A stretch of DNA of 64,000 nucleotides from contig NZ_WHSB02000003.1 in assembly GCF_010994755.1 (NCBI RefSeq), positions 372,001 through 436,000 on the forward strand, given 5' to 3'. The position numbers and the translations under genes were made by a program. Positions 58,622-64,000 of this stretch are shown piece after piece. Each line of letters opens with the position of its first letter. Within the stretch, counting starts at the first letter, position 1. This DNA is from Shinella lacus. GTDB taxonomy: Bacteria; Pseudomonadota; Alphaproteobacteria; Rhizobiales; Rhizobiaceae. The notes under the pieces are model-generated. The model searched no databases. It saw only the letters and a list, made by a program, of their open reading frames with translations, and was not told the DNA's origin.

Positions 58622-60055
58622 ATGTATCTCGGCATCGATCTTGGCACCGGTTCGGTCAAGGCCCTTCTGATCGACGACGGCGGCAAGGTCGTTGCCGAGG
58701 GCACCCGTGTCTATCCCGTCTCCTCCCCCGTGCCGGGTTATGCCGAGACCGCACCGGCCGACTGGTGGGCGCAGACGGTGGCGGCCGTGCGCGCCTGCTG
58801 CGAAGGGCGCGGTAGCGAGGTCCGTGGGATCGGCCTGTCTGGCCAGGCCCACGGCCTCGTCGTCCTGGGGGCGGATGCAAAGCCGCTTCGGCCCGCCATT
58901 CTATGGGCAGACCAGCGCGCGACGGCTGAGATGGATGCCGTGCTCGCGCTGCCGGAAACGGTGCGCCGCCAGCTCGCCAATCCCGTCGTCAGCGGCATGG
59001 CCGGGCTTTCCCTGCTGTGGTTGCGCGCAAACGAACCAGAGACGTATGCCGCGACCCGCCGCATCCTCTCTCCGAAGGATTGGCTGCGGTTCATCCTGAC
59101 GGGCGAGACCGCGACGGAGCCCGCGGATGCGTCGATGACGCTGCTTTACGATGTCGGGGCCGACCGTTGGACCACGGATTTCCTCGGTTCGCTGTCGATC
59201 GATCCTTCAATCCTCGCCCCGGTCGTCGAATCCGACGCGGTGGCGGGCAGGCTGACGGCGGCGGCTGCGGCGGAACTCGGCCTTGCGCCCGGCACGCCTG
59301 TGGCCGCCGGCCTTTCGGACACGGCCTCCTGCCTGTTCGGCATGGGGCAGGTAAAACCTGGCTCGACCATCCTCCAGGTCGGCTCCGGCATCCAGATCAT
59401 GTCGGTGGTCGAGGCCATCGAGCCGCGGGTCCAACCCTTCTACAACAGCTATCGCGGCATCGGCCGCAGCCTTTACTCCATGGCCGCGTTGCAGAACGGC
59501 GGCACGGTGTTCGAATGGGCGCGCATGGTTCTCGGCGCCTCCTGGCCGGAAATGTACCGCGCCGGTTTCGAGGAGAACGAGGGAAACGGCGGCATCGTCT
59601 TCCTGCCCTATGTCACGGGCGAACGCGCGCCGCTGCTCGATCCGAACGCCTCGGCCGCCTGGGCCTATATGCGTCTCGGTTGCACGCGAAACCAGCTCAT
59701 CCGCTCGGTCTTCGAGGGCGTGGCGCTTGCGGTACGCGACAGCTGGGATGCGATGCAGGGCATCGGCGTTTCGGCCGACCGCATCCTGCTAACCGGCGGT
59801 GGCAGCACCGATCCACGCTGGCAGCAGATGCTGGCTGACATTCTCGAAATGCCGCTGGTGCCGGCCCACGATCTCGGCAATGCGACCATCGGCGCCGCCT
59901 ATCTCGGCGGCATCGCCGCCGGCCATTGGCGTGGCCCGGACGATATTCCCTTTCCGGACGAGCTTGGCGCGCCCGTTGATCCCCAACCGTTCGAGGGACT
60001 GGACGAACTCCTCGCCCGTTTCCGTGCGACCTACCGCGGCCTCAGGCACATTTGA
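58622..60055 (+). CDS. FGGY-family carbohydrate kinase, xylulokinase type (second copy)
   Basis: This 477-residue kinase has the phosphate loop MYLGIDLGTGSVKALLIDDG, substrate motif GIGLSGQAHGLVVLG, RPAILWADQRATAEM and the C-terminal region ILLTGGGSTDPRWQQMLADI with GNATIGAAYLGGIA. It differs from the kinase at 50366-51892, so the two may phosphorylate different ketoses or polyols. It follows transketolase by 20 bases behind GGGGAAG and is convergent with the GntR gene. Xylulose is the likely substrate because transketolase uses its product. Confidence 0.9.
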   Translation: MYLGIDLGTGSVKALLIDDGGKVVAEGTRVYPVSSPVPGYAETAPADWWAQTVAAVRACCEGRGSEVRGIGLSGQAHGLVVLGADAKPLRPAILWADQRATAEMDAVLALPETVRRQLANPVVSGMAGLSLLWLRANEPETYAATRRILSPKDWLRFILTGETATEPADASMTLLYDVGADRWTTDFLGSLSIDPSILAPVVESDAVAGRLTAAAAAELGLAPGTPVAAGLSDTASCLFGMGQVKPGSTILQVGSGIQIMSVVEAIEPRVQPFYNSYRGIGRSLYSMAALQNGGTVFEWARMVLGASWPEMYRAGFEENEGNGGIVFLPYVTGERAPLLDPNASAAWAYMRLGCTRNQLIRSVFEGVALAVRDSWDAMQGIGVSADRILLTGGGSTDPRWQQMLADILEMPLVPAHDLGNATIGAAYLGGIAAGHWRGPDDIPFPDELGAPVDPQPFEGLDELLARFRATYRGLRHI

Positions 60056-60058
60056 CGC

Positions 60059-60793
60059 TCAATAGGTCCGGTGCAGGTCGATCGTCAGCCGCGTGCGATC
60101 GGGGTGATGCCAGGACTCGTAATATTCGAGCACCTGCTTGTTCTGGTCATAGGTCACTTCGCGGTTGAACAGGACGTAGCTGTTCATCTCCACATGCAGC
60201 TGTGCGGCGATCGCCTCTTCATTGATGCGGGCAAGCTCGACCTGGCGCTTGCCGGTCGTCGCCACTGCGTCGTAGCGTTTGGCGAGGTACTGGTAGAGCG
60301 AGACCCTCTCCAGCTCGTTCGATTGCAGCAGGTCGGGAAAGCGCGAATAAGGCAGGTAGTTGCGCACCACGAGGAAGACGACGCCGTCCGCATAACGCAG
60401 GCGCTCCAGGAAGATCGCGTCGTTTTCGCCGATCTCGTCGGCAATGTGGGCCGGCGGCTTGATGCGCTCCTGCTTCAGCACCCGGGTCGTCAGCTTGAAG
60501 CCGGCCTTTGCCATGCTTTCGAGCAGCGGATCGAGCTGCTGGACAAGCGCGATCGGCACCTTGCGCTCCAGCACGAAGGCGCCGCGGCCGCGTTCTGTCT
60601 CGATGAGGTTGTCATGGGCAAGCGACTGGAGGGCCTGGCGGACGACGCTGCGCGACACGTCGTACTGCTCACAGAGTTCGCCTTCGGTCGGCAACTTGCT
60701 GCCGGGCGGATAGGCGCCCGTCTCGATTGCGGCCCGCAGCGTTTCGGCAAGCTGGAAATAAAGGGGGATGGGTGAATTGCGTTCGATGCTCAT
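60059..60793 (-). CDS. GntR-family transcriptional regulator, HutC/UTRA type
   Basis: This 244-residue regulator has an N-terminal winged helix (TEGELCEQYDVSRSVVRQAL) preceded by the family segment SPIPLYFQLAETLRAAIETG, and a C-terminal UTRA ligand domain (FKLTTRVLKQERIKPP, SLYQYLAKRYDAVATTGKRQ, then DRTRLTIDLHRTY). ATG 60793 follows GGAGGAAGAG. It is divergent from deoC, with operator ATGTTGTCCGTACAACAT between. A sugar or sugar phosphate from the pathway is the probable inducer. Confidence 0.93.
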   Translation of the reverse strand: MSIERNSPIPLYFQLAETLRAAIETGAYPPGSKLPTEGELCEQYDVSRSVVRQALQSLAHDNLIETERGRGAFVLERKVPIALVQQLDPLLESMAKAGFKLTTRVLKQERIKPPAHIADEIGENDAIFLERLRYADGVVFLVVRNYLPYSRFPDLLQSNELERVSLYQYLAKRYDAVATTGKRQVELARINEEAIAAQLHVEMNSYVLFNREVTYDQNKQVLEYYESWHHPDRTRLTIDLHRTY

Positions 60794-60895
60794 GCGAATC
60801 TCTTCCTCCCGGACCGGGGTCGAACGACTTTGCCCGTTGTGCCCATGACATGACAAGCGGACATCTCGAAAAGCATTGGCTGACGTCATGGGCTG

Positions 60896-60938
60896 TTGAC
60901 ACCAGGAACGTAGTTTGATTATGTTGTCCGTACAACAT
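60896..60938 (+). promoter_or_regulatory. deoC promoter with GntR-type operator
   Basis: TTGACA (60896-60901) is a good -35 box, and a -10 region near 60917-60924 overlaps the palindrome ATGTTGTCCGTACAACAT (60921-60938). This operator shares both 7-base arms with the transketolase site at 56552-56569. Binding would block the deoC-aldehyde dehydrogenase transcript and probably the divergent GntR gene. Confidence 0.8.
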
Positions 60939-60999
60939 TACAAACTGCTATCCTGATATAGCAGACTGTGCCGACGACATCAAATCCGGGAGTTGCAAG

Positions 61000-62022
61000 G
61001 TGGGTGCGAGTGAAGCTGTCATCGAGGGTGTATCGGCGTTGCGAGCCGCCACCAAGGCGCGCAATTCTGGCCCGCATCCGTCCAATCCTGGCGTGTCCTT
61101 TTCAATGGATCCGGTCGAGGCGGTGCGCGTCAATCTCTCGGCCGCCGAACGTCGTGTTGCCTCGCTTGCCGGCCGTCGCACGGTCAAGAAGGAATGGCAG
61201 GCCGCCTGGCTCGTGCGGGCGATCGAATGTATCGACCTCACCACGCTGAGCGGCGACGACACGGAAGGCCGCGTGCGCCGGCTCTGCGCCAAGGCGCGGC
61301 AACCGCTGCGCGAAGACCTTCAGGAAGCGCTCGGCCTTGCGAACCGCCGCATCACCACCGGTGCCATCTGCGTCTATCACCGCTTTGTGGCCACCGCCGT
61401 CGACGCCCTGAAGGGCAGCGGCATTCCGGTCGCGGCTGTGTCCACCGGCTTTCCGGCCGGTCTGTCGCCCTTCGAGACGCGCCTCAAGGAAATCGAGGCA
61501 TCCGTCGCCGATGGGGCCGCCGAGATCGACATCGTCATCACCCGCGAGCATGTGCTGCGCGGCAACTGGCAGGCGCTCTACGACGAGGTGAAGGCCTTCA
61601 AGAAGGCCTGCGGCCCGGCGCATATGAAGGCCATTTTGGCGACCGGCGACCTCCAGACGCTGCGCAACGTCTCGCGTGCTTCGTGGGTGGCAATGATGGC
61701 GGGGTCCGATTTCATCAAGACGTCGACCGGCAAGGAAGGCATCAATGCCACGCTGCCGGTCACGCTGATCATGCTGCGCGCCATCCGCGACTATCGCGAG
61801 ATGACGGGCCATGTGGTCGGCTACAAGCCGGCCGGCGGCATCTCCACCGCCAAGGACGCTATGGCCTACCTCGCGCTGATGAAGGAGGAGCTCGGCAATG
61901 ACTGGCTCCAGCCGAACCTCTTCCGTTTCGGCGCCTCCTCGCTGCTCGCCGATATCGAGCGCCAGCTCGAGCATTATGTCACCGGCCGTTATGCGGCCTT
62001 CAGCCACCACGCCATGGCCTGA
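61000..62022 (+). CDS. deoC: Deoxyribose-phosphate aldolase
   Basis: This 340-residue class I aldolase cleaves 2-deoxyribose 5-phosphate to glyceraldehyde 3-phosphate and acetaldehyde. The Schiff-base lysine lies in DFIKTSTGKEG and the second conserved lysine in VVGYKPAGGIST, with IDIVITREHVLRGNWQALYDEV upstream in parts (IDIVITREHVL). The chain is longer than the 220-260-residue bacterial enzymes, like the long form common in alphaproteobacteria and animals. GTG 61000 follows GGGAG by about seven bases. The next gene, an aldehyde dehydrogenase, would oxidise the acetaldehyde formed. Confidence 0.93.
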   Translation: MGASEAVIEGVSALRAATKARNSGPHPSNPGVSFSMDPVEAVRVNLSAAERRVASLAGRRTVKKEWQAAWLVRAIECIDLTTLSGDDTEGRVRRLCAKARQPLREDLQEALGLANRRITTGAICVYHRFVATAVDALKGSGIPVAAVSTGFPAGLSPFETRLKEIEASVADGAAEIDIVITREHVLRGNWQALYDEVKAFKKACGPAHMKAILATGDLQTLRNVSRASWVAMMAGSDFIKTSTGKEGINATLPVTLIMLRAIRDYREMTGHVVGYKPAGGISTAKDAMAYLALMKEELGNDWLQPNLFRFGASSLLADIERQLEHYVTGRYAAFSHHAMA

Positions 62023-62045
62023 CGGCGGGCGAGGGGAGAATAGAA

Positions 62046-64000
62046 ATGTCGATTGCAGAGATTCTTGACACGATGAGCTACGGCCCGGCCCCCGAAAGCG
62101 ACAAAGAAGCGCGCGCCTGGATCAAGACGCTGGGCGGCGAAACGAAGCTGTTCATCGGCGGCGCCTGGAAGAAGGCGAAGACCGGCGAAAGTTTCGAGAC
62201 AACCGCACCGGGGTCCGGCGAGGTTCTGGTGCGCATCGCCCAGGCGGGTGCCGCCGATGTCGATACCGCCGTCAAGGCTGCGGCCAAGGCACAGCCGGCC
62301 TGGGCCGCACTTCCCGGTCACCAGCGCGCCCGCTACCTCTATGCGCTGGCCCGTCTCATTCAGCGCCACAGCCGCCTCTTCTCGGTGGTGGAAACGCTCG
62401 ACAACGGCAAGCCGATCCGCGAGACGCGCGACATCGACATCCCGCTCGTCGCCCGCCATTTCTACCACCACGCCGGCTGGGCGCAGCTCATGGATGGCGA
62501 GCTTGCCGACCGCGAGGCGCTCGGCGTTTGCGGCCAGATCATCCCGTGGAATTTCCCGCTGCTGATGCTCGCCTGGAAGATCGCGCCGGCCATCGCGCTC
62601 GGCAACACGGTCGTGCTGAAGCCCGCCGAATACACCTCGCTGACCGCGCTTCTTTTCGCCGAAATGTGCCAGAAGGCCGGCCTGCCGGAGGGCGTGGTCA
62701 ACATCATTACCGGCGATGGCGCGACGGGCGAGGAGATCGTCAAGCACCCCGGCATCGCCAAGATCGCCTTCACAGGCTCGACCGAAGTCGGCCGCCGCAT
62801 TCGCGAGGCGACTGCCGGCACCGGCAAGAGCCTGACGCTGGAACTCGGCGGCAAGTCGCCCTTCATCGTCTTCGACGATGCCGATCTCGACGCGGCTGTC
62901 GAAGGCGTGGTCGATGCCATCTGGTTCAACCAGGGTCAGGTCTGCTGCGCCGGCTCCCGCCTGCTGGTGCAGGAGAGCATCCACGATCGTTTCATCGCCA
63001 AGCTCAAGGCGCGCATGGAGACGCTGCGCGTCGGTGATCCGCTCGACAAGGTCATCGATATCGGCGCCATCGTGCATCCGGTACAGTTGGAACGTATCCG
63101 CTCGCTGGTGGAGGCGGGCGTCAAGGAAGGCGCCACCCTGCACCAGCCGAAGGCCGGCGTTCCGGGCAAGGGCTGCTTCTATCCGCCGACGCTGCTGACC
63201 GGCGTGCATCCGGCCTCCACCGTCTCGCGCGTCGAGATTTTCGGTCCGGTGCTCGTTGCCACGACGTTCCGCACGCCCTCCGAGGCCGTGGAACTTGCCA
63301 ACAACACGGAATACGGCCTCGCCGCCTCGATCTGGAGCGAGACCCTTTCGCTCGCACTCGACATAGCACCGAAACTGAAATGCGGCGTCGTCTGGGTGAA
63401 TGGCACCAACATGTTCGATGCCGGCGTCGGCTTCGGCGGCTACAAGGAATCCGGCTTCGGCCGCGAGGGCGGTCGCGAGGGGCTTTCTGCCTATAGTCGG
63501 CCGAAATGGCTGGCCAAGGCGAAGGCGATCGTCGAGAAGCCGGCGGCACAGGCGACCGGCGACGTGCTCTCCACCGGCTTCGTCGATCGTACGGCAAAAT
63601 TCTATGTCGGCGGCAAGCAGGCGCGGCCCGATGGCGGTTATTCGCGCGCCATCGTCTCGCCCTCTGGCGCGCTTGTCGGCGAAGTCGGTGAGGGTAACCG
63701 CAAGGACATCCGCAACGCCGTGGAAGCTGCGCGCAAGGCGACCTCCTGGAGCACCGCGAGCGAGCACAACCGCGCGCAGATCCTCTACTACATCGCCGAA
63801 AACCTCGATGCCCGCGCCGGCGAATTCGCCGACCGCCTCGCCGCCATGACCGGCCAGCGCCGGCACGATACGATGCGCGAGGTCTCCGCGAGCGTGTCGC
63901 GCCTGTTCTCCTACGGCGCCTGGGCCGACAAGTACGAGGGCGCCGTGCACAAGCCGCCGATGCGCGGCGTGGCGCTTGCCATGAACGAGCCTGTCGGCAC
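62046..64000 (+). CDS. Aldehyde dehydrogenase with tandem domains, incomplete at window end
   Basis: The first 651 codons of an aldehyde dehydrogenase run off the window without a stop. Residues about 40-480 are a complete dehydrogenase domain: IIPWNFPLLMLAWKIAPAIA, FTGSTEVGRRI, the catalytic glutamate in TLELGGKSP and the cysteine in NQGQVCCAGSR. From about residue 510 a second, partial domain begins (KFYVGGKQARPDGGYSRAIV, then RNAVEAARKATSW). Such near-800-residue proteins are usually encoded beside deoC and probably oxidise acetaldehyde. GAGGGGAGAA precedes ATG 62046. Confidence 0.9.
   Translation, partial: MSIAEILDTMSYGPAPESDKEARAWIKTLGGETKLFIGGAWKKAKTGESFETTAPGSGEVLVRIAQAGAADVDTAVKAAAKAQPAWAALPGHQRARYLYALARLIQRHSRLFSVVETLDNGKPIRETRDIDIPLVARHFYHHAGWAQLMDGELADREALGVCGQIIPWNFPLLMLAWKIAPAIALGNTVVLKPAEYTSLTALLFAEMCQKAGLPEGVVNIITGDGATGEEIVKHPGIAKIAFTGSTEVGRRIREATAGTGKSLTLELGGKSPFIVFDDADLDAAVEGVVDAIWFNQGQVCCAGSRLLVQESIHDRFIAKLKARMETLRVGDPLDKVIDIGAIVHPVQLERIRSLVEAGVKEGATLHQPKAGVPGKGCFYPPTLLTGVHPASTVSRVEIFGPVLVATTFRTPSEAVELANNTEYGLAASIWSETLSLALDIAPKLKCGVVWVNGTNMFDAGVGFGGYKESGFGREGGREGLSAYSRPKWLAKAKAIVEKPAAQATGDVLSTGFVDRTAKFYVGGKQARPDGGYSRAIVSPSGALVGEVGEGNRKDIRNAVEAARKATSWSTASEHNRAQILYYIAENLDARAGEFADRLAAMTGQRRHDTMREVSASVSRLFSYGAWADKYEGAVHKPPMRGVALAMNEPVG

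Noticed and set aside
1-64000. tRNA, rRNA, integrase or transposase signals marking a genomic island
   Set aside because: None were recognised on either strand; base composition and gene style look even across the window apart from short intergenic regions.

Overview
The window is GC-rich, densely coded bacterial DNA that looks like a member of the Rhizobiaceae (Rhizobium/Ensifer/Shinella/Agrobacterium type). The reasons are rhizobial-type intergenic mosaic repeats (about 4.5 and 5.8 kb), the many sugar and betaine ABC uptake operons, and the style of the regulators and small proteins. I see no rRNA, tRNA, CRISPR array, transposase, integrase, phage gene or replication origin. The content (catabolic operons, each with its own regulator) would suit a chromid, a megaplasmid or an accessory chromosomal region; the sequence alone does not decide. 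No gene-free gap exceeds about 300 bases except the thinly coded 27.65-28.14 kb stretch, which holds one small gene.

Layout. (1) 0-8.4 kb: a MalFGK-type sugar uptake operon followed by a mutarotase, two enolase-superfamily dehydratases (one recognisable as L-fuconate dehydratase), a Gfo/Idh/MocA oxidoreductase, a MaoC-type hydratase and an SDR. This is a non-phosphorylative deoxysugar (L-fucose-like) pathway. (2) 8.4-17 kb: an XRE-cupin regulator, then a ribose-type ABC transporter with a phosphotriesterase-like hydrolase, a glutamine-amidotransferase-like protein, a PfkB kinase, a BtpA/SgcQ protein and an M20 amidohydrolase, possibly a pathway for an N-substituted sugar or nucleoside. (3) 17-22.5 kb: nicotinate phosphoribosyltransferase, then a TetR repressor divergent from a giant LplT-PlsC-acyl-ACP-synthetase fusion. 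(4) 22.5-27.6 kb, minus strand: five overlapping genes for an Acg-type nitroreductase, two GNAT-like proteins, a membrane protein and a ThiF/E1-like adenylating enzyme. This is the least explained module here. (5) 27.7-30.6 kb: small lineage-specific genes, a RimJ-type acetyltransferase and an ArsR-AHSA1 pair. (6) 30.7-43.3 kb: a methylated-amine/betaine regulon with a LysR regulator, class III aminotransferase, two FAD-GcvT dehydrogenases of the dimethylglycine/sarcosine dehydrogenase type, an MttB-family methyltransferase and a glycine-betaine-type ABC transporter. (7) 43.4-64 kb: pentose/polyol metabolism with a second ribose-type transporter, RpiA, RpiR regulator, HAD phosphatase, two FGGY kinases, aldehyde dehydrogenase, FAH-family enzyme, 2-hydroxyacid dehydrogenase, SDR, transketolase, GntR regulator, DeoC and a tandem-domain aldehyde dehydrogenase that runs off the end.

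Regulation can be read directly at several places. Tandem or repeated palindromes sit over promoters of the XRE-linked transporter, the TetR-acyltransferase pair, the ArsR gene, the LysR regulon (three near-identical boxes) and the GntR regulon (two copies of the same operator, one exactly filling the -35/-10 spacer of the transketolase promoter). Three of the four solute-binding-protein genes are followed by strong hairpins before the next transporter gene, a layout that usually raises binding-protein expression relative to the membrane components.

Assignments rest on protein motifs and gene context read by eye. Substrates of the transporters and sugar enzymes are inferences unless stated otherwise.
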